Source: Prevotella lacticifex (GTDB lineage Bacteria; Bacteroidota; Bacteroidia; Bacteroidales; Bacteroidaceae). From it: 64,000 nt of DNA. A program made the translations under genes and the position numbers. Numbering within the stretch: position 1 is the first letter of the stretch; the number at the start of each line of letters is the position of its first letter. The stretch lies in NCBI RefSeq assembly GCF_019973375.1, contig NZ_BPTV01000002.1, positions 124,001 through 188,000 of the forward strand. The letters run 5' to 3'. The notes under the pieces were generated by a model that worked only from the letters and a program-made list of their open reading frames with translations, did not search any database and was not told the DNA's origin. This document shows positions 44,919 to 54,245 of this stretch, one piece after another.

Positions 44919-45781
44919 TCTTTATCTTATTAATCAACATGTTAATTATCTCCTCATCTACATTTTCATCAAACTTTCTTGCAAAAAGTTTGTTAGAATG
45001 TGACAAGTAATCGTAATCTTCTTTGCGCCAAATATATGGTCGACCTCGTTTCCAGTCAATCTCTCGCAAACAACCTTCAAATTCATCAGTCAATTTGTAA
45101 ATGCGATTTCTGAATTCCGAGTTATAAGCGAATGTTTGTTTGTAAATTTCATCAGGACAATAAGCATACTGATACATTTGCAGAATCTCGTCTTTCCTAT
45201 CAAGCAATGAAAGAATAAAATCATGAGTAACACTAACCCAATTGCATCCTGCCTGAAATTCATAATCAGGTTGTTTCATTTTATAGCCAACAAGAATCTG
45301 AAGCTTATTATAAAGCTGTCGCATCTTCTGCAAACCACCTCTGATATATTGATTAGGGAATCTCATATACTGCATAAACAAATTATGACAGTAAACACGC
45401 TCTCTCATATCCCACTTTGGGCTATATCCAATATATTCAAAGTTCTTACCATCAAAAAAATTATGAATATAGTTTTGGGAATGAAGAGGTAAATCGATAC
45501 CTGAAATCAGATGATAGTAAGCGTGCTCGACCTGAGAAGCCAATTCAAACAAATTCATCTCAGCCTGAATAAGGCTGACATTTCCCCAACGCACATCAAC
45601 TCTCTCGCAGAATTTACAATGAGAATATTTCATATCGGGGGGGGGTAATCTTTTTTATATCCAAATTTGACTTCAAATCCAAATGGATGTATATGTCATT
45701 GCGAGGGTCATCCAAGAGAAGCAAAAGCTTGTGTAATTGCTTCAAATTGGAATGAGCGATTATTAAATATGCATGTTTCAT
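44902..45781 (-). pseudogene. GT14 (core-2/I-branching-like) glycosyltransferase, out of frame at a C9 tract (phase OFF)
   Basis: ATG 45781 opens MKHAYLIIAH, continues LLLLDDPRNDIYIHLD and reaches KKITPP at the C9 tract (45645-45637). The frame then stops at 45616-45614. The remainder is in another frame from 45633: VDVRWGNVSLIQAEM, then YYHLISGIDLPLHSQ, typical of the GT14 branching N-acetylglucosaminyltransferase family. Eight C (ACC CCC CCC GAT) would join the halves into about 293 residues. Apart from the tract no lesion is seen, supporting a reversible off state. Confidence 0.88.
45637..45645 (-). repeat. poly-C tract (C9 on the coding strand), putative phase switch
   Basis: Nine G on the plus strand. 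A length of 8 or 11 restores the GT14 frame. Confidence 0.85.
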
Positions 45782-45790
45782 CATTACATT

Positions 45791-46723
45791 CTATGGCTCT
45801 ATTTTAATAAAACTCTCATCTAGCAAATCAGACGTTCTACCATCATTATACCAACGATTAGGAGAAATGACTATTTTGTTCTCATTGCGTGACAAGTATT
45901 GGGCCCACCAACTAAAAGAACTATTGGATATAATAAAGTGTTTGCAGCTGTACATCAAACGCAGTTTCTCCCATACGGGATCAACACCTCGTTCATAATA
46001 GCAGACGCATCCATCAACTTTAATGTTTTCTTTGACCCAATTTATGTCATCTGAAAAGAATATAAAGGTAGGATTATCCACCTTATCTTTCATCAAAGCG
46101 ATGGCTTTTAGAAAATATGATTCCTGACAAACTGCATGTAGTTTTTTTGTTGTTGGATTAGAGAAATAATCACCACGACGAATAGAAATACACACAGAAT
46201 TCGTATTTGCAATTATCTCGTATAGTTCGCTATTACAATCTATAGGATCAAACTTAGGCGTAAATTCCTTTTTAATAATGCTTTTTATAGAATCAAAATG
46301 TTCTTTATTCTCAAACCATCCGTCGAGCAATACATTTTTTGTCTTAGGAGTCTTATAGAGAAAATTGTTTTTGTATGCCAACAATAGGCCTGACCAATTT
46401 AAGATCTTATATAAAGGATTGGTCTTGGATAATTTTTGCCTTGTTGCCTTACAATATCCCTTTACAAGAACTTGAAGGTAAAAAGTCAAATGTTGCACTA
46501 AACTTCCCATGTTGGGAATCATTGCCTTATCTGTTTTTCTATAATCCCGCACATTGAAATCTTCAAGCCAATCTCGCCAACCATCATTAACGTCCTTGCC
46601 TTTGAAGGACTGAAAGCCAAGCAACAGTTGTTCTTTATCGCCACGATCGTGAAGAATCTTTCTTGCCGCAGCGTATCGAAACAACTGATTACCAAGGCGT
46701 CCTCTAACTTCTAATAATATCAT
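45791..46723 (-). CDS. GT11-type alpha-1,2-fucosyltransferase
   Basis: 310 residues. N-terminal GRLGNQLFRYAAARKI, central ISIRRGDYF (the basic donor-binding motif of GT11) and C-terminal FIISNSSFSWWAQYL. These are the three family motifs. The enzyme transfers fucose from GDP-fucose to galactose in alpha-1,2 linkage, making H-antigen-like ends. It lies ten bases after the GT6 gene. Length is normal and the frame intact. Confidence 0.92.
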   Translation of the reverse strand: MILLEVRGRLGNQLFRYAAARKILHDRGDKEQLLLGFQSFKGKDVNDGWRDWLEDFNVRDYRKTDKAMIPNMGSLVQHLTFYLQVLVKGYCKATRQKLSKTNPLYKILNWSGLLLAYKNNFLYKTPKTKNVLLDGWFENKEHFDSIKSIIKKEFTPKFDPIDCNSELYEIIANTNSVCISIRRGDYFSNPTTKKLHAVCQESYFLKAIALMKDKVDNPTFIFFSDDINWVKENIKVDGCVCYYERGVDPVWEKLRLMYSCKHFIISNSSFSWWAQYLSRNENKIVISPNRWYNDGRTSDLLDESFIKIEP

Positions 46724-46733
46724 AGAATAGTGT

Positions 46734-47534
46734 TTATAGATACCACGTCAATGCACGTAAGTTCCGCTTTATTGAATTGCAGACCTTCCGCCAAAGCGTT
46801 TCGGGAGGAATTACCTTTCTGAAACTCTCATCTATCTTAACTTTATTACGAAATATCATCTTAGGTTCAAAATCAGGCTCCCAATCCTCTGGCCAACAAT
46901 ATTCCTTACCCAAAATTTTGCAATCATGATCCCTAAAATATCTATTGATATGCGATTCGTCATGAACCTTAGCGATAATGCCATGACCATAATCCGTTCT
47001 GATGTTTTTAGCCAAGGTTTTTATCATCTTTAAATACTCAACAGAGGTGCCACCATTCACTCCGCCCATGAAATAATGATATGGTTTCTTCTCGTAAGGA
47101 GATATATAGGCTAAAGATTTCTTGTTGTGCTCATAGGGCCAAAAAGCTGGAGAATGGGTGTGGAAACCTTTAGACACATAAATCCATGGCCACAAAGCTC
47201 CTACTAAACCAGACTCATCGGGCAAAATCTCGACACCGACTTTTTGTAGAAACAACGAATTGCTATTAAAGAAATAGATGAAATCAAACGCTTTAAGCTG
47301 ATCCTCCACTTCTAGAAAATACTCAAATCTGAACAAGGAATCAGCAGGGAATCCTTGACACTTTCTGTAAGTTACAGTTACATTATCTTCTGTTGATAAA
47401 TTAACATCATCACTAAAGACAAAATAGTGTTTATATGCATCGATAAGCAAGAATTTCTCCGCTGACTCATAAAAACCTTTAAAAAACTGATTGTACTTGC
47501 CTGTGCAAATGTACAAAATTGCAATTTTCTTCAT
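46734..47534 (-). CDS. GT6 glycosyltransferase (blood-group A/B transferase family)
   Basis: 266 residues. Family motifs are KIAILYICTGKYNQFF, FDFIYFFNSNSLF, HYFMGGVNGGTSVEYLKM and VHDESHINRYF. In animals the family has DxD. Bacterial GT6 proteins have NxN, and here N90-S-N92 is seen. Known bacterial members add Gal or GalNAc in alpha-1,3 linkage to fucosylated acceptors. With the adjacent GT11 this suggests a blood-group A or B-like structure. The start overlaps the GT2 stop by four bases. Confidence 0.9.
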   Translation of the reverse strand: MKKIAILYICTGKYNQFFKGFYESAEKFLLIDAYKHYFVFSDDVNLSTEDNVTVTYRKCQGFPADSLFRFEYFLEVEDQLKAFDFIYFFNSNSLFLQKVGVEILPDESGLVGALWPWIYVSKGFHTHSPAFWPYEHNKKSLAYISPYEKKPYHYFMGGVNGGTSVEYLKMIKTLAKNIRTDYGHGIIAKVHDESHINRYFRDHDCKILGKEYCWPEDWEPDFEPKMIFRNKVKIDESFRKVIPPETLWRKVCNSIKRNLRALTWYL

Positions 47535-48574
47535 TTTCCCTTTATTTTATTTTTCATTTTACAAATGTATGACAAAACTTTAAGCATAAAGAAAGAATTA
47601 TATCGAATAGACTTCACAAAAAGTTTGTTTTTAAAAGACAAATTAGCATACGAAGAATATTCAACATCATTACTCCACACCTCATCACATAGAATCTTTT
47701 TAATAAAGTTCTTATAATCCTTGCTGGTAAAAAATTGCTTATAGTTTTTAATAATATACAAAGTTATAACCAACAAATATCTATCCGTAAAAGAGTGAAA
47801 ATTCTTAAAACTCTTAGAAAGAAACTTTTTATTGGCATAGAGATATATCTTTTTAGAAGAGTCGAATATAAAAGGGCGAAACTTAGCCGACAGTGAGTCC
47901 GGATTAAAATCATAATTATACAGAACATCATCTATAAAAACTACTCTATTAGCCTCGGTAAGAAAATCAATGTGGAACATCAAATCTTCTGAAATATATT
48001 CTCGCTCTGTCTTAAATAATATATGATGATCCTTTATGAAATGAAGGTCATACATAGAATGCCAAACAGACATATTTATAGAACCATCTAAGCGGTTAAG
48101 GTTATAATTAGAGAACATCCCTAAAAGAACCTCTTGTACCTCTTCATTTTCATAGAAATACTTTGGTACCGATTGGATAACATCATTATTGACTCCATGA
48201 ATAGTATCTACTCGACGATAATTACAATATGCAACCTGAGATTTAGAATCAACAAGAGCTTTCAGCAGCTTAGAACCCATATCCGGCTCTATGAAATCGT
48301 CGGAATCAACAAATATCACAAAATCGCCACAAGCAACCTCAATACCACTATTCCTAGCCATGCCTAAACCTTCGTTCTGTTTATGAACGACCTTAATGCG
48401 CCTATCTTTTTGTGCGTAATCGTCACAAATCTTAGGGCAACTATCGGGCGAACCATCATCAACAAGTATTATCTCTATGTTGTTGTAATCTTGGTTGACG
48501 ACGCTATCAATACATCGAGACAACTGCTTTTCTACCTTATATATGGGTAATATGTATGAGATTTTATATGACAT
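47531..48574 (-). CDS. family 2 glycosyltransferase
   Basis: 347 residues from ATG 48574, chosen because the DUF1919 gene stops at 48577; an in-frame ATG at 48586 lies before that stop. GT-A motifs: YKISYILPIYKVEKQLSRC, ILVDDGSPD, NEGLGMARNSGIEVA and VIFVDSDDFIEPD. AT-rich. It adds a sugar to the repeat unit, specificity unknown. Confidence 0.88.
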   Translation of the reverse strand: MSYKISYILPIYKVEKQLSRCIDSVVNQDYNNIEIILVDDGSPDSCPKICDDYAQKDRRIKVVHKQNEGLGMARNSGIEVACGDFVIFVDSDDFIEPDMGSKLLKALVDSKSQVAYCNYRRVDTIHGVNNDVIQSVPKYFYENEEVQEVLLGMFSNYNLNRLDGSINMSVWHSMYDLHFIKDHHILFKTEREYISEDLMFHIDFLTEANRVVFIDDVLYNYDFNPDSLSAKFRPFIFDSSKKIYLYANKKFLSKSFKNFHSFTDRYLLVITLYIIKNYKQFFTSKDYKNFIKKILCDEVWSNDVEYSSYANLSFKNKLFVKSIRYNSFFMLKVLSYICKMKNKIKGK

Positions 48575-48576
48575 AA

Positions 48577-49247
48577 TTATATCCATTTTTGGGATGATGC
48601 ATATTTCAACAAATATTTGTAAAACACATGAGCTTCATGATATGCATCACCAACATTATTACAATTTGCATACTCTTTCATAAAAACAATACCATTATGG
48701 TGAACAACCTTAGAGGAAAAGAATATCTTTTTCTTATATGGCAAATTAGAAAAACTCGCCATATCATTTTTAGTGCAGAGATTTTGATCTACACCTATAA
48801 CTAACAGATCAGAGAAATTAATTCTTTTACATCTTCTATGCCATTTTTCCTCAGCTTCTTTTTCTGAGCCGTAATGCAAGAAATGAATTTCAACTTTCCC
48901 GTCTAAGAGGCCAATTGGATAGGGGGGGGGGTAAGAAGCCTACGTTGCTCTCCAAGTTGATAACGTGAATGTTTCACAAACGAGAGTTTAGCTGTATGAG
49001 TATAATACTTCAAGTGTTTCAAGAATTCTAAATAATCAGGCATCATAAAATACAAGCCCTCAGTAGGAGAGGTGTATTGTAGTTTCAAATCTTGCATGAT
49101 TCTTCCAGCAAAACAATTAGATGTAATAACACTTGTCGTGGGTTTTATCAACCTTTTCAACTTTCTAAAATAAACAGCACGTTGAGCATAGCGAACATAG
49201 CCTAAAAGCTTACACTTCGCACGATAAAGTAAATTATCTTTTTTCAT
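48577..49247 (-). pseudogene. DUF1919-type exopolysaccharide protein, out of frame at a C10 tract (phase OFF)
   Basis: The N-terminal frame (ATG 49247) has SVITSNCFAGRIMQDLKL, then YTSPTEGLYFMMPDYLEF and ends in LLTPPPIQLAS after the C10 tract (48931-48922). The C-terminal part lies in another frame: YPIGLLDGKVEIHFLHYGSE, then EAEEKWHRRCKRINF. With eight or eleven C (ACC CCC CCC TAT) both join into a normal DUF1919 protein of about 223 residues. The family is found in capsule loci and its chemistry is not established. It overlaps the upstream acyltransferase by 14 bases. Confidence 0.85.
48922..48931 (-). repeat. poly-C tract (C10 on the coding strand), putative phase switch
   Basis: Ten G on the plus strand, the longest tract in the window. 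A length of 8 or 11 restores the DUF1919 frame. Confidence 0.85.
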
Positions 49248-49956
49248 TTCTTCTTTGCTTTACATAACTTATAAACTCCTCAAACCCATCAAAAACCTTT
49301 TTGTGGGTTTTAAGCCAACTATCAAAACTGGGGGGGGCAAATACTCGATCGTAAGGATAATTATATTCTTTGTAGTTAGTTCTATCTACGAAACAAGGAT
49401 AATCGTCATAAAAATCCTCTACTAACGGTTCACGACCTGAATCTAATATCGCATTAGCATATTCTATAGCTTCGTCAACATATAGTTTGGAGCGCTTCTT
49501 CATGTAATCCTGATAAGTACCAACCACTTTAGCAGGCACACCCACAGCCACAGAGCCAGAAGGAATAGACTTAGTAACAATGGATCCTATACCTATAATA
49601 CAATTGTCGCCGATAGAGACACCTTTGCAGATGGTTACATTCTCTCCCAACCAAATGTTGTTACCCAAAACAACCTTAGCATGTGAAGGATAGAACTTAG
49701 CGTCACTCTCCACGAAGCACCAACTGGCCCAATCGTGAGTTAATATCTTTGTACCAGAATGTAAAAACACGTGCTTACCAATTTCGACAAGTTCTGGTCT
49801 TGAATAATCTATTAGTATGTCACGATAATCATTTACGATAGTACCCTCACCAATTTTAACTCCCTTTCGCCTCAAAGTTTCTATATACTCAGAACATTTC
49901 TGAGCCATACTCTTTTGACGAAAGACATGTTTTTTAATAAACCACTTAATGTTCAT
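49234..49956 (-). CDS. hexapeptide-repeat acyltransferase, in frame at a C8 tract (phase ON)
   Basis: 240 residues. A left-handed beta-helix is visible as hexapeptide repeats (IGEGTIVNDYRDILID, VVLGNNIWLGENVTICKG, IGDNCIIGIGSIVTKSI) with the catalytic-type HDWASW region. It is an O-acetyltransferase-like enzyme that probably decorates a sugar. Near the C-terminus the frame passes through C8 (49337-49330, GCC CCC CCC AGT, Ala-Pro-Pro) and continues into a sensible FDSWLKTHKKVFDGFEEF. One base more or less would cut the last 30 residues. It is the only clear ON member of the tract set. Confidence 0.9.
   Translation of the reverse strand: MNIKWFIKKHVFRQKSMAQKCSEYIETLRRKGVKIGEGTIVNDYRDILIDYSRPELVEIGKHVFLHSGTKILTHDWASWCFVESDAKFYPSHAKVVLGNNIWLGENVTICKGVSIGDNCIIGIGSIVTKSIPSGSVAVGVPAKVVGTYQDYMKKRSKLYVDEAIEYANAILDSGREPLVEDFYDDYPCFVDRTNYKEYNYPYDRVFAPPSFDSWLKTHKKVFDGFEEFISYVKQRRNEKR
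49330..49337 (-). repeat. poly-C tract (C8 on the coding strand), in frame
   Basis: Eight G on the plus strand. The length matches the inferred ON length of the other tracts. Confidence 0.8.
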
Positions 49957-49968
49957 AGTGTAAAGAAG

Positions 49969-51108
49969 TTATTTGTCCCAAACAAATGCGCACCCAAAAT
50001 ATGGCATACTTCCTATATTCTTTATGAAAGAATAGAAAAAGAATTGCAAAAACAACAAAATGCCATAAGCTATTTTAATATTCCTCGACTTAATATTTTC
50101 ATAAACAATAGCGTACAAAACGGGGGTTATATACAAAAACCATTGTTCAATTCTATCATAGATTTCAAAATCTCCACGTATGTTATCAATAATAATTGCA
50201 AGATAAGAAAACCAAAAGCAAATTCCCACTTTTGCATTATTTTTCATTGCGTAAAAGCCAAAATAAATTGCAGGCAAGTAGGTTCCAAGCATTAATGTGC
50301 GTGCAATAAGCGAAATTTGACGTTGTCCTGAAAAGTCAGCAATACCCTCTGTGGTTAACCATCTATCGCTTAGGTAACCTGCCCCATGAGCTTCTGTTGA
50401 AATATCAAACATAAATATGTAACCTGCTAACTCATTCATATAGGAGCTCTTCCAAAAAAAGAACGTAAACAAGAATAAAGCTATCAAGATGTATGGCTTC
50501 TTTGTAAGTGTAAGTTTTCTGAAGAAAACTTGCACTTTACCCAATTTGCTGATTTCATAAAGCGCAATAACAGCTAAAGGAATTATAGCAGAATAATGGA
50601 TATTGGCTGCAACTAACGCAAACGCACCAGCGACAATCCACTTCTTACGCCATACTTGATCGATGCATAATATAACAAATGGGACCGCCAAATACTGTCG
50701 AATTAAGTTCTCTGCGGCCAAATTGGTAATAATAAAGAATAAGGGTAATGACAGATAAGCACTATTTCTAAAGTTCTTTACTAATTTCAGATAGGAAATT
50801 ATCAACAAGGCAGAATATAGTACAAATGCAACCCAATAGGACAGGCCAGAAGCTTTAAACAACGAAATCCAACCTAAATATAAAGGCTCGCTATAATCGG
50901 CATACGAATAGCTTATTAAATCTTGACAATAATGCGGATAATCAACGCCTCTATTCCATCTTAATCCTTCAACTAAAGAATAAACGATAACTAAAGGAAA
51001 CGCGGTTTTCCAATAATTATATTTGGATTTCGAAATAATGGCACCACATATGATACAGGTCAACAAACAAAAAGACTGTAATGTCCAATATATGAATATA
51101 TTTCCCAT
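49969..51108 (-). CDS. EpsG-like polysaccharide polymerase
   Basis: 379 residues, ten or more membrane segments. The N-terminal part has GLRWNRGVDYPHYCQDL followed by EPLYLGWISLF and NLIRQYLAVPFVI, the pattern of EpsG-family proteins. They are the proposed polymerases of many exopolysaccharide loci. This is probably the Wzy-type enzyme joining repeat units at the periplasmic side. AT-rich, four bases after the GT4 gene. Confidence 0.82.
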   Translation of the reverse strand: MGNIFIYWTLQSFCLLTCIICGAIISKSKYNYWKTAFPLVIVYSLVEGLRWNRGVDYPHYCQDLISYSYADYSEPLYLGWISLFKASGLSYWVAFVLYSALLIISYLKLVKNFRNSAYLSLPLFFIITNLAAENLIRQYLAVPFVILCIDQVWRKKWIVAGAFALVAANIHYSAIIPLAVIALYEISKLGKVQVFFRKLTLTKKPYILIALFLFTFFFWKSSYMNELAGYIFMFDISTEAHGAGYLSDRWLTTEGIADFSGQRQISLIARTLMLGTYLPAIYFGFYAMKNNAKVGICFWFSYLAIIIDNIRGDFEIYDRIEQWFLYITPVLYAIVYENIKSRNIKIAYGILLFLQFFFYSFIKNIGSMPYFGCAFVWDK

Positions 51109-51111
51109 GTT

Positions 51112-52209
51112 TTAATTGGCTCTTTGGGCTTTTAAAGCATTAAACCACTTATGCACATTTTCTATATGCAATTTTTGACTTAGAACCAGCGAGTGTTGTT
51201 TCATACCGCCAACTTTATCTTTATGTGTACAAAGATAGTTGATCGCATCTACAATACTCTGCGTTTCATTCTTACAAAAAGCAGCATTCTGTTCATCACA
51301 ATAATCTCTAATGCTACCAACATCTGTAACAATAAGTCCTAATCCCATAGCTAAAGACGTTGTTATAACATTGCTTCCAACAGTATCATCCATAATGTTA
51401 AGAGACAAATCTGCTTCGCCCATAAGGTCGCGCAACTCATTCTCAGGCAAGAAACCTTTTAGTTCCACATTAGGAATATCTTTGAACAAATCATCAACCT
51501 TTTTAAGCCCTCTGCAGATAACCCAATTTACATCTGTACATTTTCTTACCACATCAACCAACAGCGAATAATCTCTCTGCATCATACCCATAGAAATAAT
51601 CGTTAGGCGATCACCAATAACCTTAGGCATTGAGGGGGCATGATAATAATCGGAATCAACGTAATGGAAGCCGGTGCTGAGCTTTGACGCCGGAACGTTC
51701 TTCTCAATAAAATATTGGGTGAGGGAGGTACCAAGAGTCAACATTACGTCAATGGGTTTCGACCATTCATATACAATATTCGGGGTCTTTTTGACTATTG
51801 ACTGCTCAAAATAACTCTTCGTTAGATGAGACAAAGCATATATGCGGACAAACGGGAATTTTTTCCTAATGTACATCGCCAAACTATACTGAGGCTCATC
51901 AGGCAAAAGATACTCTAACAAGAATACCTCATCCCCTTCCTTCAACTTCTCGAACATGGGCTGGCATAATGACAAATAATTCTGCAAGCATGTGTGCTTT
52001 TTATAATACATGCCCTTGTAGTATCTATATTTCCCTATCAACTTTCGCTTAAGCCAGTTTCCTGAAATCGGCTTAGAAGACTTCGGACTATCCTTCACAA
52101 AAATCTCGTACTCCTCCGGCCACTTCTCCTTAAGCATCTCACACATGTGAACCATACCTGCATGATTGCCATGTGTACTCTGCCAATCTTGTACTATTAA
52201 ATATTTCAT
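51112..52209 (-). CDS. GT-B glycosyltransferase (family 4-like)
   Basis: 365 residues. It opens MKYLIVQDWQSTHGNHAGMV. The C-terminal Rossmann half has ISMGMMQRDYSLLVDVVRK, VELKGFLPENELRDLMGEAD and SNVITTSLAMGLGLIVTDVG. This resembles GT4 transferases acting on lipid-linked repeat units, specificity unknown. Its start overlaps the pyruvyl transferase stop by four bases. Confidence 0.82.
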   Translation of the reverse strand: MKYLIVQDWQSTHGNHAGMVHMCEMLKEKWPEEYEIFVKDSPKSSKPISGNWLKRKLIGKYRYYKGMYYKKHTCLQNYLSLCQPMFEKLKEGDEVFLLEYLLPDEPQYSLAMYIRKKFPFVRIYALSHLTKSYFEQSIVKKTPNIVYEWSKPIDVMLTLGTSLTQYFIEKNVPASKLSTGFHYVDSDYYHAPSMPKVIGDRLTIISMGMMQRDYSLLVDVVRKCTDVNWVICRGLKKVDDLFKDIPNVELKGFLPENELRDLMGEADLSLNIMDDTVGSNVITTSLAMGLGLIVTDVGSIRDYCDEQNAAFCKNETQSIVDAINYLCTHKDKVGGMKQHSLVLSQKLHIENVHKWFNALKAQRAN

Positions 52210-53321
52210 TGTAATTGCTGTTTTAAGAAATTCATAGACTTTGTTTTCAAATGGATAATCTTACTATCAACATTTGGCCAATCTATGCTTGTTTTCATTT
52301 TTACATCAATATTCGCTCCTTCAACAACCATTCTATCCAAAAGTCCCAACATAGAAAGTAAGTTTGTAAATCTGTCCGCACCTCTATTTTTATTAACCAC
52401 TACCAAAAATGGTTTATGAAAGATGATAGAGAATACCATCCCATGAAAAGAATCTGTAATAACAAATTCTGCATCTCTAATATCAGTTAACCATTCTTCT
52501 ATGGAAATCAATGGTTCATTGCCTTTTTGAATATCAGAAATACCATATAGCTCTTTATCCAAATTTTGAGAAACCTCACTCAATATAGCATTTATCCGGT
52601 CATTCCTATCCAAGACATAATAGAAGATTTTTCCTTTTGACTCAGAAGCTTTTAAAGGAAGGACTTTTTGATAATCTTCAGCAGCTAAAAGCATTGTCGG
52701 ATCTAAAACGACACCTTCCACATTAGCTTTCCAACCAAAAGTTGATACTACAGATAGTCCAGATTCTTCTCTTAAAGAAACAGCATCAAAAAGACCAATA
52801 AGCTTTTTGCAATGCTTTATCTGTTCATCAGAATACTCGGGCTTATCTGTTCCAAAAGAAGCTGCATAAGCAATTCTCTTCACATTCCATCCTTCTGTAA
52901 AATCAAGAAAATAGTTCTTTATATCTGGCACATAGATAGCTCGCCATACTTGATCGCTACCAACAATATATGCGTCGAATTTCCCTTCACAATACTTGCA
53001 CAACTCCTCTTTACTATATAAATATGGAGTTTCAGGCGCAATGTATTGATTAACAAACTTCAACATATTTTTCCCTTTATGTCGAAATTCTGCTTCTACA
53101 TCATAAAGAATTGGATGTTTCTTACAGCACAGAACTGTTTTTACTATACCCTTTAAGGCATACTTAATCTTAAAAGAACAAGAAACCTTAGGCTTATCAT
53201 GCCTTCTCATAATCATTGTTGGCTCATGCCCCAACTGTCTTATAACAGTCATTAAAGCATAGGCTTGCAAGTAGCCGCCATAATTATTATTGAAAGGCAA
53301 TGTTAATATTCCTATACGCAT
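52206..53321 (-). CDS. polysaccharide pyruvyl transferase family protein
   Basis: 371 residues with the same family order as the paralogue at 42742: LTLPFNNNYGGYLQAYALM, AYIVGSDQVWRAIYVPD, YAASFGTDKPEYSDEQ, VVLDPTMLLAAEDYQ and FVITDSFHGMVFSIIF. It may add pyruvate ketals. Two members in one locus suggest two decorated sugars or divergent functions. It follows the broken acyltransferase. Confidence 0.85.
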   Translation of the reverse strand: MRIGILTLPFNNNYGGYLQAYALMTVIRQLGHEPTMIMRRHDKPKVSCSFKIKYALKGIVKTVLCCKKHPILYDVEAEFRHKGKNMLKFVNQYIAPETPYLYSKEELCKYCEGKFDAYIVGSDQVWRAIYVPDIKNYFLDFTEGWNVKRIAYAASFGTDKPEYSDEQIKHCKKLIGLFDAVSLREESGLSVVSTFGWKANVEGVVLDPTMLLAAEDYQKVLPLKASESKGKIFYYVLDRNDRINAILSEVSQNLDKELYGISDIQKGNEPLISIEEWLTDIRDAEFVITDSFHGMVFSIIFHKPFLVVVNKNRGADRFTNLLSMLGLLDRMVVEGANIDVKMKTSIDWPNVDSKIIHLKTKSMNFLKQQLQ

Positions 53322-53322
53322 T

Positions 53323-54245
53323 TTAATTGATTATCTTCTTTGAAATAGGCTGCAACCATTTTACATACATAAATGTAAATATGAAAACACAACCAACCAT
53401 CAGTAACATATATACAAGAGGATTAGAAGTAAGCATATATAAATTCTGTAATAATGCAAGTTGGAATAGATAAAAGCAAAGACTATTTACTCCAATATAG
53501 TTCAGCACAGATGACTTATAACGAACAAACCTGATTAAGAACAAAACAAAAAAGCAAAGCAATAACGCTGTAACAAATCTCCAATGCAAATCTTGCATCT
53601 TCCAAAAACATGGAACAAACAACATTGACAATAGAAGCTGTAACTTTGTATTAAGTCTTGATTTACAAAGTGCAACAATCATTCCCATCGGAAAACATTA
53701 TACACTTGTATACCAAAAATCAGGCAAAAACTTGCTACTTATAACATAATATATCACTGACACGAAAGTTACCATTCCCACTTTACACCCTCTATTTACA
53801 TTAAGTTTGAAGATTAAAAATGTAACAATATAAGTCAATACAATGACTTTGAAAAACCAAGTCGTTGTATGAGGTATTGTCAACGTTAGAAAGTCGATTA
53901 AATTGCCCCCCGAATTCATTATTTCGCATCATTGGAATTGAGGTCAACATATAAGCAACTATAAAGGCGCACCACATTTTCAGCAATCGCTTCCATAAAT
54001 ATGAGGCAGGAAGGATTTCCTTGAATGCCATAGAATGATAAAGGCCATATCCTGACATAAAAAAGAACAATCCCGTTCCTAAATATCCCCCAGGAGAAAG
54101 TAAAATACTAACATAAGGGATACAACAACCCATTTGTATTAGCTGGAACATATATGTGATGAAACAATATCAGCAACATACATAGTCCTCTTACCTCATA
54201 GGTATTGTTTTTACTACAAAATTTCGTATAACTCAGTACTCTCAT
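53323..54245 (-). pseudogene. acyltransferase-3 family protein with G6 tract and other lesions
   Basis: ATG 54245 (overlapping the upstream remnant's TGA) opens MRVLSYTKFC, then EVRGLCMLLILFHHIYVP. A frameshift near 54075-54095 moves to the frame with YLGTGLFFFMSGYGLYHSM. A second shift at the G6 tract (53911-53906) moves to NLIDFLTLTIPHTTTWFF; five or eight G would keep it in frame. A third lesion is an in-frame TAA at 53700-53698 before CFPMGMIVALCKSRL. Family members transfer acetyl groups to sugars across the membrane. With several lesions this copy is probably dead, not just switched off. Confidence 0.8.
53906..53911 (-). repeat. poly-G tract (G6 on the coding strand) at a frameshift
   Basis: Six C on the plus strand. 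GAA TTC G(5 or 8)C AAT would join both halves of the acyltransferase, again a length equal to 2 modulo 3. Confidence 0.6.
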
